Source of the DNA: Rhodohalobacter sp. SW132
GTDB taxonomy: Bacteria; Bacteroidota; Rhodothermia; Balneolales; Balneolaceae
Assembly: GCF_003390325.1 (NCBI RefSeq)
Contig: NZ_QUOK01000001.1
Coordinates: 992,001 to 1,056,000, forward strand
Reading direction: 5' to 3'
DNA: 64,000 nucleotides
Below the pieces are notes generated by a model. It saw only the letters and a program-made list of their open reading frames with translations, had not been told where the DNA came from and ran no database searches. The translations under genes and the position numbers were made by a program. This document shows positions 54,830 to 63,892 of this stretch, piece by piece; position 1 is the stretch's first letter, and each line of letters opens with the position of its first letter.

Positions 54830-55065
54830 GAAGTTTGTCGCCTAAATATCATCAAGAGAGCGAGTGCAATTACCTTCTTCTCCTTTTTGGGTGCCTGATC
54901 TATGCAGCTGTACTTCTGTTCTGGCTTTTTGGTTATGGCGATACAACATTTATGATATTTGGCGGGATTTCAGCGCTGATCACGATTTTAAACAGTTATG
55001 ATTCAGGAGGAAAACCCCCAACAGGTACGGTAGTTGAGACTGGAATTGACTGCGAATCCATTTAG
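54826..55065 (+). CDS. Small two-helix membrane protein
   Basis: Length 79 residues. Two helices: YLLLLFGCLIYAAVLLFWLF and TTFMIFGGISALITIL, then a Gly/Thr-rich tail. Its ATG overlaps the previous stop (ATGA). It could be a subunit of a small membrane complex with the two genes before it. No family recognised. Confidence 0.6.
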   Translation: MRSLSPKYHQESECNYLLLLFGCLIYAAVLLFWLFGYGDTTFMIFGGISALITILNSYDSGGKPPTGTVVETGIDCESI

Positions 55066-55136
55066 CCCGTCAAAATGACTCATTGAACAGTAGCTGCATT
55101 AATGAATCTGGTTTTGTTTCAAGCCTCAGCATCCAA

Positions 55137-55270
55137 GTCTCGAAGAGACGACAGAATGTAGCCCCACAGTTCACTGTGGGGCGGGTTGGCCGGCAACGAA
55201 CCTCATCAGTGCCGGGACTCATTGGTTACCGGGTTTTCTGTTTTACTCCGAGGTATAGTATGGGCTACGG
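55137..55270. repeat. Structured dispersed element with several stems
   Basis: GTCTC/GAGAC (55137-55149), an 8-bp stem CCCCACAG/CTGTGGGG (55162-55169 / 55174-55181), CCGGCA/TGCCGG (55190-55195 / 55210-55215), and a long-range pair GTAGCCC/GGGCTAC (55158-55164 / 55262-55268) that competes with the 8-bp stem. I recall similar sequences as common intergenic repeats in Bacteroidota. No gene is contained. Confidence 0.5.
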
Positions 55271-55433
55271 TCTTTGGTATCTGCAAGGATTATGTTTGTC
55301 AGCTTAGCCATTCTTTAATCAGACTTCTGGACTTTGTTAGGAATGGATTTGGCTGATTTTTTGCATCCTTTTTCATTCAATTTCGTGTACATTCTACCGT
55401 TATTCATCTATCCCTAAACCGATCTTCTTTTAA

Positions 55434-58253
55434 ATGAAACGCACGTCTTTTTCTTTTTTGATTTTCTTTGCCGGTCTGATTTTATCTGCAGCCTGGAACC
55501 CATCCTATGGTCAAACTGATTTTTCTGTTGAGTATGAAAAATTTACGCTCGATAACGGCCTGGAGGTAATTTTCCACAAAGATGATTCAAATCCTGTCGT
55601 GGCAGTAGCGCTCACCATCCACGTGGGTTCGGCCCGGGAGCTGCCGGGACGAACCGGATTTGCTCACCTGTTTGAACATCTTCTCTTCCTTGAATCGGAA
55701 AACCTGGGGCGTGGCGGACTCGATCAAATGAGCAGCCGAATTGGCGGATCAGGGGCCAATGGTTCCACCAGCCGCGATCGCACCAACTACTTTCAAACCG
55801 TGCCGAAAGACGCCCTCGAAAAGATGATCTGGGCGGAAGCTGATAAAATGGGCTTCTTCATCAACACGGTAAGCAGCGAAGTTCTGGAGAAGGAGAAGCA
55901 GGTTGTGAAGAACGAAAAGCGTCAGGGTGTGGATAATGCGCCTTACGGTCATACGAACTTTGTGATCCATCAAAATCTCTACCCGGAAGGCCATCCGTAC
56001 AGCTGGCAAGTGATCGGCTCGCTGGATGATCTGCAGGCCGCTACGCTGGATGATGTGCGCCAGTTTTACAACAACTGGTACGTGCCGAACAACGCAACTT
56101 TAGTAATTGCGGGCGATTTCGATTCGGACCAGGCCCGCGAGTGGATTCACAAGTACTTTGATGAAATTCCGCGGGGCGATGAGATCGAGGCGATGGATAA
56201 AAAGCCGGCCAATCTTTCCGAAACAAAGAAACTCTATCACGAAGATAACTACGCCCGCCTTCCTGAACTGCGCATGACGTGGCCGGGAGTGGAGCAGTAT
56301 CACCCTGACAGCTACCCGCTTCAGATCCTGACCCAGCTCCTGGCCGATGGCAAAACGGCGCCGCTTTACCAGGTGCTCGTGGAAGAGGAAGAACTGACGT
56401 CCGGCATCAGCATGTTCAACTCAACCTCTGAACTCGCCGGTGAAATCGGGCTGCGGGTGAGAGCGTATCCAAATACCGATCTGAATGCCGTCTCCGAAGC
56501 AATTGGCAGTGCCTTTGAAAGGTTTGAAACCGACGGATTTTCTGATCGCGATCTTGAACGGGTGAAAGCGGGTATTGAAACGAGTTTTTATAACGGGCTG
56601 ACCAGCGTGCTCGGCAAGGCCTTTCAGCTTGCGCAATACAACATTTTTGCCGGGGATCCGGGCTACATCAACCGCGATATTCAGCAGACACTCGACGTCA
56701 CACGCAAGGATGTGCTGCGGGTGTACGAGCAGTACGTGAAAGGCAAGCATTATGTAGCTACCAGCTTTGTGCCACGAGGCCAGGCTGATCTCGCCCTGGA
56801 AGGCTCAGAGGAGGCCGAAGTGGTCGTCGAAGAGATCGTGGAGGGAGCCGAGGAGGAGATTATTGAACCGGGCGAACCCGACTTTGAACGCACCCCATCG
56901 AGCTTCGACCGAACGGCGGAGCCGCCTTACGGGGAAGCACCGCAAATCACCCCGCCAAATGTTTGGACCTCTGAACTCGGCAACGGTATGAGCCTGTATG
57001 GAATTGAGGATTTTGATCTTCCGCTGGTTCATTTTGATATTCGGATTCGGGGAGGATTGCTGGCTGAAGATCCCGAAAAAACAGGGGTTTCAAATCTTCT
57101 GGCCGGCGTGATGACCCGCGGCACAGAAAACCGCACGGCGGCTGAACTGGAGGAGGCGATCGATCTGCTTGGCGCAAGCATCAACGTGCGATCCGGGCAG
57201 CAGGAATTTGTGATCTCGGGAACAACGCTTTCGCGAAATTATGAGCAGACGATTGAGCTTGTGGAAGAGATTCTGATGGAGCCGCGCTGGGATGAGCGCG
57301 AATTTGAGCTGGCGCGCCAGAGTGTGCTCAGCCAGATCGCCCAGCAGAGCTCCAATCCAAACAGCATCGCCACAGCAGAATTCAATAAGCTGCTTTATGG
57401 CGAAGGGCACATTTTATCATTCAGTTCACTCGGTACTGAGGAAAGCGTTGAGGCGATTGCAATGGACGATTTGAAGGCATACTATAATGAGTATATCGCG
57501 CCGGAGCTCTCCACATTTCACGTTACAGGAGCGATCAGCCAAAACAATCTGGTCAGTTCGCTGGATGGAATTAACAGCCGGTGGGGAAATCGCGGAGCGG
57601 AAGTTGTCAATCCGGATATGCCGGAACCGGTGTCAGAATCCCGGGTCTATTTTTACGATGTGCCAAACGCTTCGCAGTCTGTTTTGCGAATCGGGTATCT
57701 CTCACTGGAAGAGACGGCTGACGATTACTACCCGGCAACCGTGATGAACTACATCCTGGGCGGCGTCGGGTTTGCATCCAGGCTCACGCAGCAGCTTCGT
57801 GAAGGACAGGGCTATACATATGGCATTCGCTCCGGTTTTAGCGGCTCTGATATTCAGGGGCCGTTTACCATCAACAGCGGCGTGCGAAGCAACGTTACGC
57901 TCGAAGCGACGGCGCTGATCCGGGATATTCTCGCCGACTATCCTGATACTTTCACCGATACAGATCTGGAAAACACAAAAAGTTTTCTATTGAAAAGCAA
58001 TGCGCGCGCATTTGAAACGCCGGGTGCCAAACTTGGTATTCTGCGCACAATGAGCAGCTATGGCTGGAGCGCCGAATATATCCGGGAGCAGGAGCAGGTT
58101 GTGGAGGATATCACCATAGAAGAAATTCGAACCCTGGCCCGCCAGTATGCCGATCCCGACCGGATGATCTACCTGGTAGTTGGGGATGCGCGAACCCAGT
58201 TATCCCGGCTGGGCAATCTCGGTTTTGGTGATCCGGTTTTGCTGAATGATTGA
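55434..58253 (+). CDS. Double-domain M16 zinc metallopeptidase
   Basis: A 939-residue exported insulinase-type peptidase (signal peptide SFSFLIFFAGLILSAAW). The inverted zinc motif is H78-L-F-E81-H82, with a downstream third ligand Glu in the EVLEKEKQVVKNE stretch. An acidic linker (EEAEVVVEEIVEGAEEE, near residue 465) separates it from a second M16 half, which lacks HxxEH and acts as the partner half: SLYGIEDFDLPLVHFDI, RQFYDQ-like helix and the R/Y pair IGYLSLEETADDYYPA. M16 pairs hydrolyse short peptides in a clamshell. Codon choice looks more GC-rich than in neighbours, but was not measured. Confidence 0.92.
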   Translation: MKRTSFSFLIFFAGLILSAAWNPSYGQTDFSVEYEKFTLDNGLEVIFHKDDSNPVVAVALTIHVGSARELPGRTGFAHLFEHLLFLESENLGRGGLDQMSSRIGGSGANGSTSRDRTNYFQTVPKDALEKMIWAEADKMGFFINTVSSEVLEKEKQVVKNEKRQGVDNAPYGHTNFVIHQNLYPEGHPYSWQVIGSLDDLQAATLDDVRQFYNNWYVPNNATLVIAGDFDSDQAREWIHKYFDEIPRGDEIEAMDKKPANLSETKKLYHEDNYARLPELRMTWPGVEQYHPDSYPLQILTQLLADGKTAPLYQVLVEEEELTSGISMFNSTSELAGEIGLRVRAYPNTDLNAVSEAIGSAFERFETDGFSDRDLERVKAGIETSFYNGLTSVLGKAFQLAQYNIFAGDPGYINRDIQQTLDVTRKDVLRVYEQYVKGKHYVATSFVPRGQADLALEGSEEAEVVVEEIVEGAEEEIIEPGEPDFERTPSSFDRTAEPPYGEAPQITPPNVWTSELGNGMSLYGIEDFDLPLVHFDIRIRGGLLAEDPEKTGVSNLLAGVMTRGTENRTAAELEEAIDLLGASINVRSGQQEFVISGTTLSRNYEQTIELVEEILMEPRWDEREFELARQSVLSQIAQQSSNPNSIATAEFNKLLYGEGHILSFSSLGTEESVEAIAMDDLKAYYNEYIAPELSTFHVTGAISQNNLVSSLDGINSRWGNRGAEVVNPDMPEPVSESRVYFYDVPNASQSVLRIGYLSLEETADDYYPATVMNYILGGVGFASRLTQQLREGQGYTYGIRSGFSGSDIQGPFTINSGVRSNVTLEATALIRDILADYPDTFTDTDLENTKSFLLKSNARAFETPGAKLGILRTMSSYGWSAEYIREQEQVVEDITIEEIRTLARQYADPDRMIYLVVGDARTQLSRLGNLGFGDPVLLND

Positions 58254-58304
58254 TTAATGAAGATCACTTGAGCGGGCAACCCCATTTAAAAGATGACAGT
58301 TGGA

Positions 58305-58525
58305 TAAATCCCCACTCGAGAGGGGATAGAATTGAGAAAGCGCGCGAAGCGAGGCTTTCGAAAATCAGGGGTGTGTTCCCAAAAGCTTTGATCAAAACTT
58401 AACTCTCATTGTGGCTCCTGGCCATTCCAACACACCCCTCGGTTTGAAAATCTGCGTTCCGCAGTTTTCAATTCCATTTTCGCTTGCGCGGGTAAAAAGA
58501 GGAACCCTCTCAAAAAGGGGATTTC
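58305..58525. repeat. Palindromic element with CCCCTC/GAGGGG arms
   Basis: Left AAATCCCCACTCGAGAGGGG and CAGGGGTGTGTTCC; centre CAACACACCCCTCGG (near 58428-58442); right GGAACCCTCT and AAAAGGGGATTT. It belongs to the same family as 23483-23871. A further fragment TCCCCTCTTGAGAGGGGATT with TAGGGGTGTGTTCG lies at 58609-58642. Confidence 0.7.
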
Positions 58526-58778
58526 CTTCAAGGAATAAATCTGTCATCAGCAGCTGCTAATTTCGCCTAAAAGCAGAGCAACACCATTTTTGAGGCAACA
58601 GTACAAAAGTCCCCTCTTGAGAGGGGATTTAGGGGTGTGTTCGTGATGGCAAAACACTTCGATTGAAGCCTGTAAAAAGCACATTTTACAATCTATCACC
58701 GTTAGGCTGTCCAAAAAGGTTGTCAGCTTCCCCATCACTTATTAGACAACCTCTTATCATTCAAGAATTGAACCCGGC

Positions 58779-59582
58779 TCAAATTGCCTTTAGTTTGGTA
58801 AAACAGACAATTCCTTTGTTGAATTGATCTTCAACTTTGAACCCTGCCCGTTCAAAAAGTGCGTTGCTCTCTTCAATCGTCCAGAATTGTAGTCCTCCAA
58901 ATCCGGCCGGTCCCTGTAGCAGTTTGCCGGCAATTGAGCCTGCTTTCAGGAGGTGCATCATAAAAAACAAACCGTCTTTTTTGATAACGCGCCGGCATTC
59001 ATACAGAACTTTCAGCTCATCGGTGAGTTCATTGAGGGTGCCGCCCATCATCAGTCCGTCAAACGTGCCGGCAAAAAACGGCATCTCGCGGGCATCGGCA
59101 CGAATCAGATAAAGGTCAACGGATTCTTTCGCTGCTTTTTTTCGCGCTTCCGATAGCATCGGCCGGGAGAAATCAATGGCTGCGACTGAGGAATCCGCAC
59201 TGATTTTTTTTACCGTTCGGGCATAAAGTGCTGTTGAACAGCCCACATCGAGATACAAACCGCCCGGTTTAGGTTCCAGCCAGTCGGTCAGAAGCTCTTT
59301 CTCTTTTTCGATAGGAAATGATTCGCCGGTAAGAATAGAGATCGACTGATTCCTCCAAAGATCTTCATAAACAGATGCGGTGATCCCGAAATGATTGCTT
59401 TGCTGGGCCAGGGAGTAGGAGTGTTTTTTTGTAAACAGATCGGCAATGTTGCTTTTAATCACGTACTCCTTTCCATTACCTGATGTGAGCGTTCCGGAGT
59501 AAGGTTCCGACAGTTTTGAGGCGGCTTCCGGAAGAAGAATGGAGTGCTGGTCGCTGTCGGGTGCACGTAATTTAAGGTCCAT
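58779..59582 (-). CDS. Class I SAM-dependent methyltransferase
   Basis: Length 267 residues. The N-terminal ~60 residues have a Trm112-like or 'RNA-binding small domain' look (LTSGNGKEYVIKSNIADLFT); then motif I GLYLDVGCSTALYART, VAAIDFSRPMLSEA, RADAREMPFFAGTFDG and YECRRVIKKDGLFFMMH. It is the fifth such enzyme. Substrate unknown. It lies 145 bases after the SAM hydroxide adenosyltransferase gene on the same strand. Confidence 0.9.
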   Translation of the reverse strand: MDLKLRAPDSDQHSILLPEAASKLSEPYSGTLTSGNGKEYVIKSNIADLFTKKHSYSLAQQSNHFGITASVYEDLWRNQSISILTGESFPIEKEKELLTDWLEPKPGGLYLDVGCSTALYARTVKKISADSSVAAIDFSRPMLSEARKKAAKESVDLYLIRADAREMPFFAGTFDGLMMGGTLNELTDELKVLYECRRVIKKDGLFFMMHLLKAGSIAGKLLQGPAGFGGLQFWTIEESNALFERAGFKVEDQFNKGIVCFTKLKAI

Positions 59583-59727
59583 AAGGCATTTTGAGTCTAA
59601 GGGTTAGGCCATGTTACGGCACAACACCGGCGGAGTTACAGGGGTTCTTTTTTCGGAAAGGAAGATTAGAAAAAGAAACGAAAAAATCGCTTATGAAAGA
59701 TAGAAACCGCCATTCGCTCTGTGTGCC

Positions 59728-60516
59728 TTACTTCTGAATCACAATCGATATTTGTGCTCCTTTTTCCACGCCCAGCATCTCGTGCGCATCACCTTTGTTG
59801 ATAGCGATCTCCAGCATGCCCGCGCTTCCGATGTAGGCAGCCGGTTCGCCTTCGGTTACCTCTCCAAATGTATTCACCAGCCGGTCAAGTATGGTATTTC
59901 CCACGTAGATTTTGATATTGGGATCCTCACCGGCTTCTTCAATCATCTCTTTTGGAATATTACTGATCAGGTTGCCGAATCGGTCGATATGCACAATCCA
60001 TCCCTGGATACCATCTTTATCTGATATGGGTACGGCCCAGCGGTAGGTTTCCAGGCTCTCCAGCGGCTTCCCCAGTTCATGGATATCTGTTCCGTTTGCA
60101 AGATGAGCGGCTACCGGCGCAAAAATATCGCGCCCGTGAAAAGTATTTGACGGGTTTGGCCGCCAGAATTTCGAATTTGTCAGTTCCACCGTGTGATGCT
60201 CATATTGATCGGCAATCAACGAGAAGATGCCGTTATCGGGTCCTACAAAAATCTGGTCCTTAATCTGCATGGCAATCGGTTTCCTCTGCGTGCCCACACC
60301 GGGATCTACAACTACCAGATGTATGCTATTTGGAGGAAACAGCATAGCCGAATTTCGCACAACCCATGCTCCGGCCATAATATCCTGCGGGGGAATTTCG
60401 TGAGAAATGTCGATCATCCTCACCCCGGGCGCGATTGAAAGAATCACTGCTTTTAACACTCCGACATAGTGATCCTGAACTCCGAAATCAGTTGTAAGAG
60501 TGATCAGTGGCAACAT
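59728..60516 (-). CDS. SAM hydroxide adenosyltransferase (DUF62)
   Basis: Start at the ATG at 60516 (262 residues), three bases after the dnaN stop; a TTG directly before it could be used too. Motifs of DUF62: LTTDFGVQDHYVGVLKAV, VVDPGVGTQRKPIA and GPDNGIFSL, with FHGRDIFAPVAAHL and HIDRFGNLISNIP. Such enzymes hydrolyse SAM to adenosine and methionine with a catalytic Asp from TDFG; some homologues make fluorinated or chlorinated nucleosides. It is co-transcribed with dnaN, most likely. No halogenase signature can be claimed. Confidence 0.92.
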   Translation of the reverse strand: MLPLITLTTDFGVQDHYVGVLKAVILSIAPGVRMIDISHEIPPQDIMAGAWVVRNSAMLFPPNSIHLVVVDPGVGTQRKPIAMQIKDQIFVGPDNGIFSLIADQYEHHTVELTNSKFWRPNPSNTFHGRDIFAPVAAHLANGTDIHELGKPLESLETYRWAVPISDKDGIQGWIVHIDRFGNLISNIPKEMIEEAGEDPNIKIYVGNTILDRLVNTFGEVTEGEPAAYIGSAGMLEIAINKGDAHEMLGVEKGAQISIVIQK

Positions 60517-60519
60517 CAA

Positions 60520-61635
60520 TCAGGCATAGCTGTTCAGCATCACGGGCATTACAAGCATCAGCATTTCTTCCCCTTCCGATTCATCCGCAGGTTTTACAAT
60601 TCCCGCACGATTAGGAGTTGAAAATTCAAATGTGGCTTCATTACCATCTACATTGCTCAGAATGTCGGCGAGATATTTGGCATTAAACCCGATCTCCATC
60701 TCTCCCGCATCGTATTCACAGCTGATGGTCTCCTTTGCCTCGCTGCTCATATCAATATCTTCTGCGCGGATTGTGATTTTATCACTGGAAAGCTGCAGAC
60801 GAATCTGGCGTGTTGTAGTGCTTGAAAAAACCGCTACACGTTTCACAGTGGAGAGCATCTGGTCTTTTTCAATACGGAGAATTTTGTCGTTATCCCGTGG
60901 AATTACTGATTCGTAATTTGGGTACTGCTCATTAATCAGCCGGGTGATGATGATGGTGTTGCCGCTCTTAAACTGAACGTGATCATCGGAGATAGTCAGG
61001 TCGCAGTCGGCACCGTCGAGTGCTTTCGATACAAGGTTGAGTGCTTTTTCGGGTACGATAAAACTGAGAGGGGTGTCGGAGCTGAGGTTTGAGTTGACAA
61101 ACCGTACAAGACGATGTCCGTCGGTTGCTACGAACTTGCTGCCAGATGTGCCGATATCGAAATAAACACCCATCATGGCCGGACGCAAATCATCCGTGGA
61201 TACCGCAAACATTGTGCGCTGGATTGCGTTAACGATCAGATCGGTATCGGTATTCAGATGAACTCCCTCATTCATATTTGGAATCTCGGGGTACTCATCA
61301 AAATCTTCACCAACCAGCTTATATTTCCCCTTATCAGTGCTAAAGGTTACGTTATGATTCTCATCAACGGTAAAGAAAACCGGGATGTTGGGAAGCTGGC
61401 GAAGCGTCTCCTGCAGACGTTTGGCAGGAATGGCAACGGCACCCTCTTCTTCGATATCCGCTTCGATGTACTCAACAATTGAAATCTCGAGGTCGGTGGC
61501 CGTTAATTTGAGCCGCCCGTCTTCGCATTCAAATAAAATCGTTTCGAGAATTGGCAGGGTTGCCTTTGAAGGAACCGCTCCGATGACGGCTGAAAGCCCT
61601 GCGTTAAGGTCACTGCTGGATACATTAAATTTCAT
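60520..61635 (-). CDS. dnaN: DNA polymerase III subunit beta (sliding clamp)
   Basis: A 371-residue clamp protein; three DnaN subdomains. Markers: KFNVSSSDLNAGLSAVIGAV at the start, ATDLEISIVEYIE, FVATDGHRLVRF, and LMLVMPVMLNSYA at the C-terminus. Length is standard. Cytosolic, in the replication complex. The usual dnaA and recF are not next to it in this window: the neighbours are a SAM hydroxide adenosyltransferase (3-base gap) and, upstream, an FNT-type channel. Confidence 0.96.
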   Translation of the reverse strand: MKFNVSSSDLNAGLSAVIGAVPSKATLPILETILFECEDGRLKLTATDLEISIVEYIEADIEEEGAVAIPAKRLQETLRQLPNIPVFFTVDENHNVTFSTDKGKYKLVGEDFDEYPEIPNMNEGVHLNTDTDLIVNAIQRTMFAVSTDDLRPAMMGVYFDIGTSGSKFVATDGHRLVRFVNSNLSSDTPLSFIVPEKALNLVSKALDGADCDLTISDDHVQFKSGNTIIITRLINEQYPNYESVIPRDNDKILRIEKDQMLSTVKRVAVFSSTTTRQIRLQLSSDKITIRAEDIDMSSEAKETISCEYDAGEMEIGFNAKYLADILSNVDGNEATFEFSTPNRAGIVKPADESEGEEMLMLVMPVMLNSYA

Positions 61636-61817
61636 AGCCCGGGATCAAAAAGTTGATAAATAACGGTCGTGTTTGATCAAAAAATACACCTTTTATAAGA
61701 CAAGGTATACTAATAAATCTTACCTCCTACCGCAACAAGTATTGAAACCAAAATTTAAATTCTGATCAGCTTATTCTATCGGTTAAAAATAATTCCTGAG
61801 CTGACAAACAGAGCCAC

Positions 61818-62681
61818 TCAATCGAAACGTGTCTCCCGGATAAATACAAAATAGTAGATAATGGCAATCATCACTCCGCCGCCGATAATATTGCCGATGG
61901 ATACGAAAAACAGGTTGCTGGATATAGACCAGAATGTGATTTCCGACGGAAGTTCCAGGTCTATATCATCCACTTCGGTAATCAGCGCAAAAAAGAACTG
62001 GAACATGTTCCCCGTGCTATGCTGAAAATTTAGTGCAGGAACAGCGGCAACAGGAACGAGAAGAGCAATAAATTTATCTGTTACCGTGCGTCCGGCCATT
62101 GCGATCCACAGCCCGGCACAAATCAGAAGGTTCCCGAAGATCCCGATCACCATCGTCTCCAGAGGTCCAAACGATAATTTTCGGGCAGATATGGTTTTGG
62201 CGGTTTCTATAAATGCATTATCGAGCTGGTTGGCAAGGCCCGAAAAGTAGAATAGTGTTACAATAAACATTGCACCGAACAAGTTTGCCAGCAGAACCAG
62301 GCTCCAGTTTTTTGATATCTCGAGCAGGGACAGTTTTCCGGAAGCCCAGCCCATGGCCGACAAATTGTTGGTTGTAAAAATTTCTGCGCCCGATATAAAT
62401 GCCATAATATATCCCACAGCGTAAAAGAAAGGGGCTATAATCAATGCCGTGCCGACATCAATTTCGGGATGAGCCATGATAAAAAGTTCATACAGGGCCC
62501 CGATTGATATAAACGCACCTCCCATCAAGCCGAGAGTTAAAGTTTTATAGATGGGGTAGCGCGTTTTTTTTACACCAACATCCATCACATGACGCGCAAC
62601 CATATCCGGCCGGTACGCTTCCATATCAATCGGACCGGTCTTGCTCTTACCGGATGTTTTATTCGCGTTTGTTTCGCTCAT
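61818..62681 (-). CDS. Formate/nitrite transporter (FNT) family channel
   Basis: A 287-residue inner-membrane protein with six helices. Family motifs: LTLGLMGGAFISIGALYEL, AEIFTTNNLSAMG, GNLLICAGLWIAMAGRTV, HSTGNMFQF and GNIIGGGVMIAIIY. FNT pores conduct formate, nitrite or hydrosulfide; substrate not readable here. N-terminal ~35 residues are charged and cytosolic (NKTSGKSKTG). Upstream is a gap of 130 bases to the ferredoxin gene; no operon is proven. Confidence 0.9.
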   Translation of the reverse strand: MSETNANKTSGKSKTGPIDMEAYRPDMVARHVMDVGVKKTRYPIYKTLTLGLMGGAFISIGALYELFIMAHPEIDVGTALIIAPFFYAVGYIMAFISGAEIFTTNNLSAMGWASGKLSLLEISKNWSLVLLANLFGAMFIVTLFYFSGLANQLDNAFIETAKTISARKLSFGPLETMVIGIFGNLLICAGLWIAMAGRTVTDKFIALLVPVAAVPALNFQHSTGNMFQFFFALITEVDDIDLELPSEITFWSISSNLFFVSIGNIIGGGVMIAIIYYFVFIRETRFD

Positions 62682-62814
62682 TACTGCTCAGGATAATTAA
62701 ATAGTTTCGCGTAAATGCCATTAAAGGGAATTCAAACTTCAAGCGTTCATCAAAGTAGATTCCTTTGCACGTTCAGCGTGAAAGCGATAGGTATGGCTCG
62801 CTTAATCAGATTCG

Positions 62815-63186
62815 TTAGGTGAGCGGATTCTTTGCAAATATATACTCTTCTACAGGCTCACCCTTGATCAGGTGTTCCTGAATGATTCGCTCAAGAACTC
62901 CCGGGGTACAGGAGTGATACCAAATCCCCTCTGGATAAACCACCGCAATCGGTCCGCGTTTGCACACCCTCAAACAATTCGCTTTTGTTCTGAATACCCC
63001 GCCGTCGCCATCAAGATCAAGTTTGCGCAGTCTCGATTTTAGGAATAGCCAGGATTTTAATCCATCTTCGTGGCGGCAGCATTTCGGATTGGTTTGATCC
63101 GCACAAATAAAGATGTGCCGCTTGATCCCGGAAATTTTAAGTTCGTTTGCCTTTTTTTGAAGTCGTTTTAAACTGCTTTGCTCCAT
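62815..63186 (-). CDS. Thioredoxin-like [2Fe-2S] ferredoxin
   Basis: A 123-residue protein of the thioredoxin-like 2Fe-2S type. Likely ligands are Cys28, Cys36 (or 37), Cys71 and Cys75, visible as [19 protein letters not shown] and [19 protein letters not shown]. The fold's C-terminal [16 protein letters not shown] completes the family pattern. Electron-transfer role is presumed; partner unknown. Cytosolic. Confidence 0.92.
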   Translation of the reverse strand: MEQSSLKRLQKKANELKISGIKRHIFICADQTNPKCCRHEDGLKSWLFLKSRLRKLDLDGDGGVFRTKANCLRVCKRGPIAVVYPEGIWYHSCTPGVLERIIQEHLIKGEPVEEYIFAKNPLT

Positions 63187-63289
63187 AGTTTTTATCTTCT
63201 CACATAATCAGGTACATCGAATAGATCCGGATCTGATAGATCATGGGAACGTAACTCTGACTGAAATATAAATTGAAAATCATTCATTC

Positions 63290-63856
63290 ATGACCGATTC
63301 ATCCGATTATTTGTCACAGATCCGAAAGCTCACGGCCAATCAACTGCGTGAAATCTTACAACAGCTGATTCACCATTCTGATGAAAATAAACAGATTTTA
63401 CAGCTTTATCTCGAAAAAGCACAATCTTCCGATAAATCAGCCCGGTTAACACTCACGGATGTTAAAAGAGAACTGAAGGAGCACCTGTATGGAAGATCTC
63501 ACTTTCCTGTGGTTAACTTTAAACAAGCACGGCAAACGGTGGAAAAATCGTGCATAGCATTTGAATCTGATCCAAAACAAAGAGCGGATGCACTTCTCTT
63601 TTATGTTGAGCTGGGTACAGAGATTTCCGCATCATTTGGTGATTTCGGATCGGATTTCAACGAATCACTCATGCAAACATTTGATCAATTCTGTGATCAC
63701 TTGAAAGAAAACCGGCATCTTTTAGTCCACTTCCAGGAAAGGCTGAACCGCGTATTATCTGATGCATCCGATTCTGCCGAAGAGGTTGAAACCTTCTTCA
63801 AAAACCGAACTCTTGAACTTGCATCTTCTTCCGTGGGAGATGAGCCGGGATCCTGA
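63290..63856 (+). CDS. Helical hypothetical protein
   Basis: A 188-residue protein with no signal or membrane segment. It is nearly all helical: MTDSSDYLSQIRKLTANQLR, LRE and IHHSDENKQILQLYLEK pattern at the start; RVLSDASDSAEEVETFF near the end. Composition (Glu/Lys/Ser-rich, few aromatic) fits a small cytosolic helical bundle. It may be related to Bacteroidota DUF6155-type proteins, but I could not confirm this. It faces the ferredoxin gene divergently and converges on the partial gene at 63893. Confidence 0.6.
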   Translation: MTDSSDYLSQIRKLTANQLREILQQLIHHSDENKQILQLYLEKAQSSDKSARLTLTDVKRELKEHLYGRSHFPVVNFKQARQTVEKSCIAFESDPKQRADALLFYVELGTEISASFGDFGSDFNESLMQTFDQFCDHLKENRHLLVHFQERLNRVLSDASDSAEEVETFFKNRTLELASSSVGDEPGS

Positions 63857-63892
63857 ATCCGGGTTTCCAGCCAGTTTTTCTGTAGATCTAAT

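Noticed and set aside
55083-55307. 74-residue frame across the structured element
   Set aside because: It is only the translation of the repeat (stems 55137-55270); no protein-like pattern.
59728-60516. Fluorinase/chlorinase activity for the DUF62 protein
   Set aside because: Family motifs fit the general SAM hydroxide adenosyltransferase; no halogenase-specific insertion could be recognised.
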